From Butyrivibrio sp. CAG:318 (GTDB lineage: Bacteria; Bacillota; Clostridia; Lachnospirales; Lachnospiraceae), in contig FR889233.1 in the NCBI GenBank assembly GCA_000431815.1, positions 1-64,000 on the forward strand: 64,000 nucleotides of DNA, written 5' to 3'. Below the pieces are notes generated by a model, which worked only from the letters and a program-made list of their open reading frames with translations, was not told the origin of the DNA and made no database searches. Of the stretch, positions 45,284-53,248 are shown piece after piece; the first letter of the stretch is position 1, and every line of letters begins with the position of its first letter. A program made the translations under genes and the position numbers.

Positions 45284-46288
45284 TTATAATACAATTCGCT
45301 TCTTCGGCTCCCATATTTCACTGTATCCATTTGTTCTTGCCCAATTATATATATCGCGGAGGCTGTCACTTCGATATCCGGCTATCTTATTTGCATATGC
45401 CGCCAGTCTTGACGCATTATTTCGTCTGATAATCTGTTCCAGATAGACCGGTGCTGCCAGCTTATCACTTTTGGATTCATTGCATTGTGGGCATGCAAGC
45501 ACAAAGTTCCAAAGCTTATCATCTTTAATAAATGACCACGGGATAAAATGATCAACATGAATAGCAGATTCTTTAAGCGGACGTCCACAGTAAAAACACC
45601 TTTTGCACTCAAATTCGTCATATAATATATGCCTGTATACAGATAAGTCACTTCGCTTTGTACTGCATTCTATTTTTGTAAGCAAATGTACAACCATCGA
45701 ATCATCATTTACTTTTTCCATATACCGTGCCCACTCATAGTAATTCATTTTCTCGATAACAAGCTTATGTTTACACAGAAATTCATACATATACGGCGAA
45801 AAACGCAGCCACTCACCGCTGCGTGAAAAAGAATATGCCATTCCGCCCAAATCCGCATAAAGCGCACCAACTACATTTATTTTGCATTTTCGTTTTGTAT
45901 TATCACACACAAAAATCATTGCATCATCATTAAGCTGCTCAAAAGGTACTCCATCTGCTATATGAAAACGTGTTGCTGATTCGCGCAATATTCCCTCTAT
46001 AGCAGATATCCTTCCATCTCTGGTAATGCTTTGCTGCCTGATCCCATACTTAAGCACAAGATTCCAGTAGCTTTCTGCAAATTTAGCAAATATCACATCA
46101 AATGTCAGCTGTAAATTACTATCCACATTATAAAGATTATCCAACAACGATTTGAGGAATGCAAACTTATAACTCGTTGAATTTTTGGACTGTGCCGAAA
46201 ATAATCTGCTAAAAGCTGACCATAACTCATCCTCTGACACGTTTTTATTTATATATTGTCCCTCTGATAATAAATGTCCTGCCGGCAT
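45284..46288 (-). CDS. HNH endonuclease domain protein
   Basis: A 334-residue protein. The C-terminal third holds an HNH nuclease with zinc Cys pairs CFYCG and CPQCN around the catalytic AIHVDHFIPWSFI and the Asn in LWNFVLACP. The first ~200 residues form an unrecognised, mostly helical domain that could recognise DNA or a partner. RBS AAGGAAGG. It is 2 nt after the DUF188 gene. A defence or restriction role is inferred from domain type and island context only; no cognate methylase is evident. Confidence 0.85.
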   Translation of the reverse strand: MPAGHLLSEGQYINKNVSEDELWSAFSRLFSAQSKNSTSYKFAFLKSLLDNLYNVDSNLQLTFDVIFAKFAESYWNLVLKYGIRQQSITRDGRISAIEGILRESATRFHIADGVPFEQLNDDAMIFVCDNTKRKCKINVVGALYADLGGMAYSFSRSGEWLRFSPYMYEFLCKHKLVIEKMNYYEWARYMEKVNDDSMVVHLLTKIECSTKRSDLSVYRHILYDEFECKRCFYCGRPLKESAIHVDHFIPWSFIKDDKLWNFVLACPQCNESKSDKLAAPVYLEQIIRRNNASRLAAYANKIAGYRSDSLRDIYNWARTNGYSEIWEPKKRIVL

Positions 46289-46290
46289 AA

Positions 46291-46761
46291 CTATCCTTCC
46301 TTATCATTGCCTTCTTTCGCCTGTGCCGTCCGAATCATTTTCTCAAAAGACTGTGCAAAATGTTCATCATCCGCATCTGTTCTTTTTCGCGGTCCGCTTA
46401 TATGATTCTTGTGGGAAGCACGTCTGGCTTTCTTATTAAGATGTCTTTCCATCAGCATACGGTCTATGTTCTCATCCGTATACCACGTTCCGGACTGGTG
46501 AATCGCATAAGCACCTTTAACAAGTGCCATCGCAGCCACTCCATAATCCTGAGATACCACTATGTCACCTTTGTGGCACATGTTAATTAATTTATAATCC
46601 ACGGCATCTGCTCCGGCTCCAACAGTGATTACTTCACTGTAATATGAATGTATTATATGATTAGTGTCACACAAAAGTGTCACGGGAATATTATATTTCT
46701 CCGCAAGCGATTCAACAATGCCCACTACCGGGCAGGCATCGGCATCAACATATATGTGCAT
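46291..46761 (-). CDS. YaiI/YqxD family (DUF188, UPF0178) protein
   Basis: A 156-residue protein with the family N-terminus IYVDADACPVVGIVE, the PIN-like acidic residues (DADACP, then VVSQDYGVAAMAL) and a basic C-terminus (RRASHKNHISGPRKRTDADD). DUF188 proteins have a PIN-like fold and are presumed nucleases or RNA-binding proteins. It is a widespread housekeeping-type gene embedded among rarer genes here. Confidence 0.92.
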   Translation of the reverse strand: MHIYVDADACPVVGIVESLAEKYNIPVTLLCDTNHIIHSYYSEVITVGAGADAVDYKLINMCHKGDIVVSQDYGVAAMALVKGAYAIHQSGTWYTDENIDRMLMERHLNKKARRASHKNHISGPRKRTDADDEHFAQSFEKMIRTAQAKEGNDKEG

Positions 46762-46763
46762 AT

Positions 46764-47591
46764 TTAATCTTCCTTTATGATAATTTTACTGATTCCAATA
46801 GGAATTGTCGTATCTATTGGAAGCCCCATCATCCACAGTCTATCATTCTTCCACTTTTCGATGGCAGCTTCCTTATTGGCACTATTTTCATTAAGCCATA
46901 TAAGAAAGCTAAGATGCCCTACTATTTCACCTTTGCTCATGTATCCACTGAGATAAGCATATTTCAAAATCATATGCCTCTGCGTCTCAGACAACTCATC
47001 TGCTTTTGCGTTATATCCTATATGATATAGTTCTGACTCTTTATTTAATTTTCCACCATTATTTATGAATTGATATCCATCCTTAACAAATTTGTCAAAC
47101 TCTTCAGCCTTAAAAACCGGACACATAATATGTCCCATTTTTTTCAAAATGTCATACCCATATTTCCCTATGTAATATGCCTTACAATCTTTACAATAAT
47201 ATGTTTCGTAAACTTCCTGCATAGTCACTTTCCCTGTGATATCGGAATATATAGGTGCTTTTGTTATAACTTTTTTATATTGGTGTCCTTTATTTTCGCA
47301 TTTTTTCATATCAGACTGGACAATAAACTGTCTAAAATCAATTAGATTATCTGATACCTCATCATCATCTTTATTTTCTTCGACATAATACTTTTTTAAT
47401 TCATCGTATAATGCACGAAGTTCCTCCTCTTCGAAAGTAATTCCCTTTTGAGCTTTTCCGTTTGACCACTTTCTCAAATCCAACTTTGCCGGATTATCTC
47501 CCCATTTGATTAAATTTAATTGTATTTCTCCGTTACCTTTTCCATATGGGAACGAAAATATTTTTTTTACTATCTCATAATTTACAGGCAT
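46764..47591 (-). CDS. PC4/YdbC-like domain protein with zinc ribbon and extra C-terminal domain
   Basis: A 275-residue protein. Residues about 10-80 look like the PC4/YdbC single-strand DNA or RNA binding fold (GEIQLNLIKWGDNPAKLDLR, GITFEEEELRALYDEL). The middle holds a Cys pair YYCKDCKAYY with an earlier CENKGH, a possible zinc site. The C-terminal ~70 residues (YHIGYNAKADELSETQRHMI to WKNDRLWMMG) resemble a small helical domain that I recall from other clostridial proteins. Start 47591 follows GAGGAGG; a start 17 codons earlier is not supported. Likely a nucleic-acid-binding protein of unknown role. Confidence 0.7.
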   Translation of the reverse strand: MPVNYEIVKKIFSFPYGKGNGEIQLNLIKWGDNPAKLDLRKWSNGKAQKGITFEEEELRALYDELKKYYVEENKDDDEVSDNLIDFRQFIVQSDMKKCENKGHQYKKVITKAPIYSDITGKVTMQEVYETYYCKDCKAYYIGKYGYDILKKMGHIMCPVFKAEEFDKFVKDGYQFINNGGKLNKESELYHIGYNAKADELSETQRHMILKYAYLSGYMSKGEIVGHLSFLIWLNENSANKEAAIEKWKNDRLWMMGLPIDTTIPIGISKIIIKED

Positions 47592-47684
47592 TACCACAAC
47601 CTCCTCATTATCATTTAAACATATATATAATGATACCACCACACATTTTATTATGCAAGATTTTTGTCATACTTTGTCGTGTCA

Positions 47685-47864
47685 TTATTCCTTAACCTGT
47701 AAATTATACTGCTTGAGCAATCTTCTTGCCACCATACGGTTAAGGTCCTTATTGACCGCGATAGTGTTTACTCCGTTTGAGTATATAAAATGCGATCCCT
47801 TGCATCTCTGATATTCATATCCGTTGTCACGCAGAATTTTCTTCATTTCCCTTGCATTTACCAT
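47685..47864 (-). CDS. HicA-like toxin, no adjacent HicB
   Basis: A 59-residue protein with the HicA dsRBD-like fold: REMKKILRDNGYEYQRCKGS followed by the catalytic His in GSHFIYSNG, and a C-terminal helix RRLLKQYNL. HicA toxins are mRNA endonucleases neutralised by HicB. Start 47864 follows AAGGAGAAAA. No HicB-like gene is within several kilobases on either strand, so it is orphaned, silenced, or controlled by an unrecognised partner. Confidence 0.82.
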   Translation of the reverse strand: MVNAREMKKILRDNGYEYQRCKGSHFIYSNGVNTIAVNKDLNRMVARRLLKQYNLQVKE

Positions 47865-47911
47865 AATAATTTTCTCCTTGTATCCGTGCCACACACCTGT
47901 TATTTTCTGCT

Positions 47912-48199
47912 TTACCCGAACAGGCTTATAATAAACTGAACCAGAGCAATTCCGATGCTTATTCCGAATATGTATAACAAACCGGCGAAGAAAGTTGGAA
48001 TGTTCTCAATATCGATATTAAATAACACACATATCAGTGTCATCAGCACCAGACCACAAATTACTCCAACTATAGCTCCGGCGCACGAACTGTTGTGTGG
48101 CGGCAATGATTTATCTCCGTATGAACAATTCTTATCGTGTAAGCCTTCCGGTGCGCCACACTCCGGACAGCTGTGATTTGAAAATTTGTCATCTGACAT
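47912..48199 (-). CDS. Small zinc-ribbon membrane protein
   Basis: A 95-residue protein: an N-terminal Cys/His region (SCPECGAPEGLHDKNCSYGD) likely to hold one zinc, then two hydrophobic segments (AIVGVICGLVLMTLICVLF and FFAGLLYIFGISIGIALVQF). RBS AAAGGAGGAC before ATG 48199. Function unknown. The gene lies 16 nt after the Ser-rich protein gene and the two are probably cotranscribed. Confidence 0.7.
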   Translation of the reverse strand: MSDDKFSNHSCPECGAPEGLHDKNCSYGDKSLPPHNSSCAGAIVGVICGLVLMTLICVLFNIDIENIPTFFAGLLYIFGISIGIALVQFIISLFG

Positions 48200-48215
48200 A
48201 ATCGTGTCCTCCTTT

Positions 48216-48641
48216 TTACCAATCCAACTCATCCATTGCATCATCTACGCCATCTGCGTAATCGTCATCTCTGTTATATAAGTCATCATCATAGTCACCA
48301 TTCTCGTATACATCTTCGTAACCCTTGTCATATGAAGCATATGGATTTCCGGATGAATGCGAACTGCTGTGATGGCTTCCTGAATTCGACGGCTTACTAT
48401 ATGACGAACTGCCGGAAGTTGACGGCTTGCTGTACGATGAGCTACCGGAAGTTGATGGCTTGCTGTATGATGAGCTGCTTGTCGACGGTTTGCTGTACGA
48501 TGAGCTGTGATGATATCTTGAGCTGTATGAACTGCTTGTGGAGCTGCTCTCACTGCATCCGCCCACAACACCGATAATAATAAACATAGCTACAAATACA
48601 ACAAATATTGCTATTACTCCTGATTTGTCTGAATTATTCAT
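48216..48641 (-). CDS. Ser/Tyr-rich repeat surface protein
   Basis: A 141-residue protein with a hydrophobic N-terminal segment ending VVGGC, either a lipoprotein signal or a membrane anchor, then tandem 11-residue repeats SSSYSKPSTSG (residues 46-89), a His/Ser stretch and an acidic tail rich in Asp and Tyr. RBS AGGAGG before ATG 48641. Such low-complexity extracellular stalks are common in Clostridia. Function unknown. Confidence 0.7.
   Translation of the reverse strand: MNNSDKSGVIAIFVVFVAMFIIIGVVGGCSESSSTSSSYSSRYHHSSSYSKPSTSSSSYSKPSTSGSSSYSKPSTSGSSSYSKPSNSGSHHSSSHSSGNPYASYDKGYEDVYENGDYDDDLYNRDDDYADGVDDAMDELDW
48375..48506. repeat. Tandem 33-bp repeats inside the Ser-rich gene
   Basis: Four imperfect copies of a 33-bp unit encode SSSYSKPSTSG. 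The shared words GACGGCTTGCTGTA and GATGAGCT recur with few changes, so copy number may vary by slippage or recombination. Confidence 0.7.
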
Positions 48642-48747
48642 AATGTTTTCCTCCTGTTTTGGTTTGTCTTGGTTTTCTTTATACACATATTATGCGCAGA
48701 TTATATGTACAATAAAAAGGACTTCTATATCACGATTCCGGAGCAGC

Positions 48748-48772
48748 AAAAAAGCCGGCCATTACGGCCGGC
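48748..48772 (-). terminator. Rho-independent terminator after the 423-residue protein gene
   Basis: On the minus strand a 7-bp stem (GCCGGCC / GGCCGGC) with a 5-nt loop is followed by six U residues. It isolates the upstream gene from the Ser-rich gene. Confidence 0.9.
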
Positions 48773-48816
48773 AGAACATCTGTCATTTTGACTTTTCATA
48801 TCATTTTTAAAAGAAC

Positions 48817-50088
48817 TCATTCACTTTCATCCCAATAAGGATAATCCGTAATTACAAACTCTCCTGATGCATTTTTCTCTGTCGGAAGCTCGACATGAAT
48901 CGTATTGCCGTCCGGAGGCATTCTCACAGCAACCACTATTGCAAATTTTCCATTACCGGCATCACGGACACTATCCACCCAGCTGTTGTATGATGCTGCA
49001 CCCTTGCATTTTTTGCAGGCAACATACACATTATCCTTATATTCGATTAATTCACCGGCAGCTACTGCGCGGCTCAATGTTTTATCGGTGAATTCCTCCG
49101 AAAAAACAGTAAGGAATTGTCTGCGGACATCTTCCATAGTGTTTATATAAAGATATGGCGGAAACATCGGCACATAATTCTGTCGTTTTAACCGGACCGG
49201 CTTCGCGCCGCCCGGATAATCGCCCGCGAAATTCAAACTCAGCCATAAGCTTCGCGCCTGGTCTGCCAGATTCATCGCATATGCGCAATATAAGGTTTTT
49301 CCCTCCTCAGGACAGAACTCATACCCATTCACGCCACAAAAGCTCTCAATTATTGCAGACTTATCGTTTTCATAATTTTCCCATATCGCAAGGGCTTCCT
49401 CGGAAACTTTATCCGCATACAGGGCTATCGGATAGTTGTCGCGCGCGGTAATAAACCGGGTTTTGCCGTCCGATATGAGCTGTCCGGCTTCTATTCTGCC
49501 CTTATAGGAATCCGATGAATAACCATATTCATTATTATCAATAATAAAAAAAGTAAGCTCCCCACCGTCATTTTTATCAACATAAAATGACACCATTCCT
49601 TCGGAAAAATCCGCCTTAACTATACCAACCCACTTTTCCGGCAGTGTAATTTCATAAGTGCCGTCTGTAAATTTGGTTGAACTGATTCTTTCTGTTGTTA
49701 TAAAATCACGGAGCCCTTGTATAAATTTTGAATAATTTGGCGGAAATTTGTTAGTACCGTCGGCACTTAACCCGGTTCCGTCTTCCAACACAACGTTAAA
49801 ATTCATACCGGTACCGTCGAGCGCATCCGGATTACGGCCATGAAAATCTGCCCATCCGCTTATTTTGCAATTGTCGAATAAATCACACAACTCACGGAAA
49901 AGTTCTTCGTCTCCGTCTATTGCACGGACAATATTACAGCATTCAACATTCTCCTGTTTTATATGATCCCATTCTCCTGTGACGATATAATATTCCAGAT
50001 GAACACCGTTGTCTGTTTTATGACCTTCATAGACATGTCGCCTTGCCGACATATCGTTTTGTTCCAGCCTGAAACTTTCAAAATACAT
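48817..50088 (-). CDS. Protein of unknown function with possible IseA-like C-terminal region
   Basis: A 423-residue protein without a signal peptide. The N-terminal half has the sequence GYEITLPEKWVGIVKADFSE-like pattern (YEITLPEKWVGIV), common in clostridial extracytoplasmic proteins. A region near residue 315 (LYINTMEDVRRQFLTVFSEE, then IEYKDNVYVACKKC) resembles IseA-like DL-endopeptidase inhibitor domains. These links are weak. RBS is a GGAGG-type site (GGAGGCGG). It has its own terminator. Confidence 0.6.
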   Translation of the reverse strand: MYFESFRLEQNDMSARRHVYEGHKTDNGVHLEYYIVTGEWDHIKQENVECCNIVRAIDGDEELFRELCDLFDNCKISGWADFHGRNPDALDGTGMNFNVVLEDGTGLSADGTNKFPPNYSKFIQGLRDFITTERISSTKFTDGTYEITLPEKWVGIVKADFSEGMVSFYVDKNDGGELTFFIIDNNEYGYSSDSYKGRIEAGQLISDGKTRFITARDNYPIALYADKVSEEALAIWENYENDKSAIIESFCGVNGYEFCPEEGKTLYCAYAMNLADQARSLWLSLNFAGDYPGGAKPVRLKRQNYVPMFPPYLYINTMEDVRRQFLTVFSEEFTDKTLSRAVAAGELIEYKDNVYVACKKCKGAASYNSWVDSVRDAGNGKFAIVVAVRMPPDGNTIHVELPTEKNASGEFVITDYPYWDESE

Positions 50089-50131
50089 AGCACCGCCTCC
50101 GTAATAAATATCAAATCCATTCCGTGTTTTT

Positions 50132-50158
50132 GAAAAAAAGGCCTGCCGCAGCAGGCCT
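50132..50158 (-). terminator. Rho-independent terminator after the 135-residue protein gene
   Basis: On the minus strand AGGCCTGC and GCAGGCCT form an 8-bp stem with a 4-nt loop, followed by a run of seven U residues. Confidence 0.9.
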
Positions 50159-50181
50159 TTGCAATTCTGTCACCCGGCTGG

Positions 50182-50589
50182 TTATACTCTTTCCAGACAT
50201 ACCATTCCAAGTCCGTAAAGCAGGCAGCCGTCCTCTGTAACAGGAATTTCGGCAAATGAATCAACCTTTTCTCCGAGAACTTCACCCTCAATCTTGGTGT
50301 CATAATAGAATTTCCCGTTCTCTTCTTTCCATACCGAACTGTCAACAGCGGCATATCCATCATCACGCACTGTCACTCCATGCTTGGCAGCCTCCTCACG
50401 CATCTCATCCGGCACAAGCATAAGAGTGTTAAGTATGCCGTCCTCGGCAAACTCCGTCAGGTATTGCATCATTTCAATACTGTCCTCGAAACGCTCGTCA
50501 TCCGGTGGGTTATCAGGTGTAATAACCATTTCTCCCTCCGGTGTAGGTACACGAATTTCCTTAACTTTCCAAATTCCACGAATATCCAT
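50182..50589 (-). CDS. Small lipocalin-like protein of unknown function
   Basis: A 135-residue cytosolic protein beginning MDIRGIWKVKEIRVPTPEGE, a beta-rich opening with the G-x-W motif seen in small lipocalin-like proteins, and ending LLYGLGMVCLERV. The acidic middle (EEAAKHGVTVRDDGYAAVDS) looks like a helix-strand unit. Similar short proteins are annotated lipocalin-like in Clostridia. Role unknown. Confidence 0.65.
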   Translation of the reverse strand: MDIRGIWKVKEIRVPTPEGEMVITPDNPPDDERFEDSIEMMQYLTEFAEDGILNTLMLVPDEMREEAAKHGVTVRDDGYAAVDSSVWKEENGKFYYDTKIEGEVLGEKVDSFAEIPVTEDGCLLYGLGMVCLERV

Positions 50590-50674
50590 CTTTTATTCCT
50601 TTCTACGTCATCGTAATCTCTGTTTACAATAGTTACATAACCGTCATTCTTTGATCAGCCAAACTTTATTCTGC

Positions 50675-51244
50675 CTAAGCCCATGGATTAGCAGATTTCG
50701 GAGTGCGCACACCTGTAAGCAGATACTGTTCCCACAAAAACCACTTGCCGTCAGATCCGCGCTGACGCAGCTTCACCGGTCTCGGATCATCCGCACCGCC
50801 GCAAGGGATAAACAGTTTCATATAACCCTGTTCCTCGCCTGATACATGATTGCTTTCGATTACAATCGTGTATGGCTCGGCAGGTGTATAATCGTTATCC
50901 GGTGTCGCTCCTCTGAAATATGTAAATGGAAGATAGGTCTTGCCATCACGGAAGCGATCATTAAGGAATGATATTTCCTGTCCGTTCAGCGGACGTGGTC
51001 CGCGAAGCCAGTTCAACATCTCGGTACCGATGCTTTTATCTGCTGCATATGCGCAAAGAGCAAGAACCGTAAGAGCCGCCGTTTTAAATGGCGTATCGAG
51101 GCTTGCCTCCGGCAGCGCCTGCATCTGAGCAAGGCTTTCCGGCAGTGACGTGAATGTAAATGTTTCCTGCTTGCTGCCGATAGACTGTGCAGCGGAATTT
51201 ACCGCTTGTTTTGCTGTGCTTTTAAGTTTGTCAAAAATACTCAT
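50675..51244 (-). CDS. DUF6935-like protein
   Basis: A 189-residue soluble protein that begins MSIFDKLKSTAKQAVNSAAQ and contains DTPFKTAALTVLALCAYAAD and a C-terminal segment WFLWEQYLLTGVRTPKSANP. This pattern matches proteins I know as DUF6935, often near TPM and SPFH domain genes in Clostridia. RBS AGGAGAG. Function unknown. It lies 53 nt after the TPM protein gene in the same direction. Confidence 0.7.
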   Translation of the reverse strand: MSIFDKLKSTAKQAVNSAAQSIGSKQETFTFTSLPESLAQMQALPEASLDTPFKTAALTVLALCAYAADKSIGTEMLNWLRGPRPLNGQEISFLNDRFRDGKTYLPFTYFRGATPDNDYTPAEPYTIVIESNHVSGEEQGYMKLFIPCGGADDPRPVKLRQRGSDGKWFLWEQYLLTGVRTPKSANPWA

Positions 51245-51297
51245 AAATCATCTCTCCTTTAAGTAATTTTTATTTTTATGCGGCCGACCTGGATACA

Positions 51298-52107
51298 TCA
51301 GAATTTGCCTCCACCGCCGCCATGTGTTGACCCTGATGAAGATGTATGTGTACTGCTTCCTCCGGAATCATCGTTTTTCGGTTTTGCGGTCCGTGTGACT
51401 GCACTATACAGATATAAATCACGGCTTTCGGTAATATTCATACTTTCTGCTTTCATATAACTGTTCGCCGCCGCCTGGAAGCGCACGGTTTTGAGCTTAC
51501 TCTTCATATTTCCCACAGTAATGAAGGACAATATAAATCCGATTACAACCGCCACCGGTATCCATACCCAGCTTAACGGTTTCTTTGGCATATTACCGGA
51601 ATCATACGGGGTTCCGGCCCTTGCCTTTGTAATGAAATCATCGCAAAGTCCTGCAAAGTCGTCAAACGCGGCGGCATAATCGCCATCCGACAGATTCTCC
51701 TTTATCTCATCGCCGATGTATTTTATACCCGCATCGGTAAAAGCTGTAATGCCATATCCGTGAGTGGATATGTACAAGTCTCTGTCATCGATACTGATGA
51801 GCAGCAGCAAACCGTCCCGATTTTCGCCATAACCGTAACCGTTATAATCATAGAAATCATCGGCATAATCGGCCGGCGCAGTACCATCCAGCGTTTTCGT
51901 GGTAACTATAACGATATCCATCTTCTGACGTACACAGATTTCTTCGAGTTTCTCATTAAGTGATTTTTCCTCGCGGTCTGTCAGCAGATCTGCATCATCC
52001 ACAACAAGGTTCTTATTTTCCGCATCTTCAGCGGCTGCCGGAACTGCCACAAACAGACAGAGCACAAGAGCAGACAGAACCATACATATTTTGTTTACTA
52101 TTTTCAT
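51298..52107 (-). CDS. TPM domain membrane protein (YdjH-like)
   Basis: A 269-residue protein with a signal peptide (VLCLFVAVPAAAE), a TPM domain (VVDDADLLTDREEKSLNEKL to YISTHGYGITAFTDAGIKYI), one membrane segment and a cytoplasmic tail ending in GSTHGGGGGKF, like YgcG/YdjH proteins. In Bacillus subtilis YdjH acts with YdjG and YdjI in a membrane-stress system that recruits a PspA-type protein. The same three domain types are adjacent here. Start 52107 follows AGGAGG; the earlier in-frame start lies within the upstream gene. Confidence 0.85.
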   Translation of the reverse strand: MKIVNKICMVLSALVLCLFVAVPAAAEDAENKNLVVDDADLLTDREEKSLNEKLEEICVRQKMDIVIVTTKTLDGTAPADYADDFYDYNGYGYGENRDGLLLLISIDDRDLYISTHGYGITAFTDAGIKYIGDEIKENLSDGDYAAAFDDFAGLCDDFITKARAGTPYDSGNMPKKPLSWVWIPVAVVIGFILSFITVGNMKSKLKTVRFQAAANSYMKAESMNITESRDLYLYSAVTRTAKPKNDDSGGSSTHTSSSGSTHGGGGGKF

Positions 52108-52123
52108 TCTGTTTCCTCCTCGC

Positions 52124-53218
52124 TTAAAACAGTCCAATCAGATGCAGCAGCCACGCCACACCATAAACCGCAGCTCCGTACACAGCCGCCAGCAGAAATG
52201 TCCAGCGTTTCGCAGCTGCCTTATCCACCGGCAGATCTCCGACAAACTTTCCGGTCTGTCCGTTCATTGCAAAAGTGTATTTGTTTCCGTTCCACGTGGT
52301 ATTGAGCAGCCATACGGGATACAGGGCATAACAGGCTTTGCCGCCATGAAACTGCATACTGCTGTTTTCCGTTGTGACCGTTGTATAACCCTGCACTGTT
52401 TCGGCAAATGACTCCTCTGTAGAGCGCTTGACGCGCTCATTGGCACGACTGATGCTGTCTTCAGCTGTAACATCATATTTATCTGCCATATAACCGGCAA
52501 GATATGCTGTCTGAAATTCCAATGCATCGTCAAAATTATAAGGTTCAATAGATTCCATCAGATCGTCAGCCATTTTGGATGAGCCGTCCACCGGAACATG
52601 CTCAAAGCCAATGCTGCCTCCACGGTGTACCATATAATAACTGGTTTCCGTATAATTATAATCACTGTCGCTCCAGGCACGCACCTTGGTTGCCCGATAG
52701 CGGATCTGTGCGTCCACGTCCGTATCAAAAAGCCAGAACGGAACATATATTCCCTTGATCTCATCGATGTGGTTCTGATCCTTAAAAATCTTAGGCAGAA
52801 GCCGCTTGCCGGTCAGATGTTTCATAAGCCCGGCCTTTGCAGCTTTTTTATCAAGTTTGAACGGCAGTACAAGATCAGGCTTAAGTGTCCCGGAGAACTG
52901 ATTCATCATTACTACGGGATTATCACAGTATGGACAGGATGTAGCTGCCGTATTGGCATCGCCTATAATCTCTCCGCCGCATGACTTACACACATATGAG
53001 CGCAGGCCATCGGTCTCACCATCCTGCCAGTTGCTGCCGGCTGCTGTTTCCCACTCCATTTGATCGGGTTGGTCTTTCTGCAGCTCAGCATCATAACCTT
53101 TGAGTGTCTCCATCTCAAATTCAGTATCACAAAAAGGACACTTCATCTTTTGGAGCGAACTGTCAAAAGCTATCGCACCACCGCAGCATGGACATTTATA
53201 TTCCTGCAAAGTCTGCAT
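52124..53218 (-). CDS. Zinc-ribbon membrane protein (YdjG-like)
   Basis: A 364-residue protein with two N-terminal zinc ribbons (CPCCGGAIAF, CPFC; then CKSCGGEI, CPYCDNP), a central domain with VLPFKLDKKAAKAGLMKHL and YVPFWLFDTDVDAQIRY, and a C-terminal membrane segment (WTFLLAAVYGAAVYGVAWLL). This is the YdjG/TFIIB-zinc-ribbon class that is partner to the SPFH protein YdjI. It lies between the SPFH and TPM genes with short gaps. Confidence 0.85.
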   Translation of the reverse strand: MQTLQEYKCPCCGGAIAFDSSLQKMKCPFCDTEFEMETLKGYDAELQKDQPDQMEWETAAGSNWQDGETDGLRSYVCKSCGGEIIGDANTAATSCPYCDNPVVMMNQFSGTLKPDLVLPFKLDKKAAKAGLMKHLTGKRLLPKIFKDQNHIDEIKGIYVPFWLFDTDVDAQIRYRATKVRAWSDSDYNYTETSYYMVHRGGSIGFEHVPVDGSSKMADDLMESIEPYNFDDALEFQTAYLAGYMADKYDVTAEDSISRANERVKRSTEESFAETVQGYTTVTTENSSMQFHGGKACYALYPVWLLNTTWNGNKYTFAMNGQTGKFVGDLPVDKAAAKRWTFLLAAVYGAAVYGVAWLLHLIGLF

Positions 53219-53248
53219 GATAACAACTCCTTTCCCGCAAACATCGTG

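Noticed and set aside
44662..46288. Restriction-modification pair (methyltransferase plus HNH nuclease)
   Set aside because: The methyltransferase lacks DNA methylase motifs (NPPY/DPPY or PCQ) and resembles small-molecule enzymes, so a classical RM system is not supported.
48375..48506. CRISPR-like repeat array
   Set aside because: The 33-bp units are contiguous, coding, and have no spacers.
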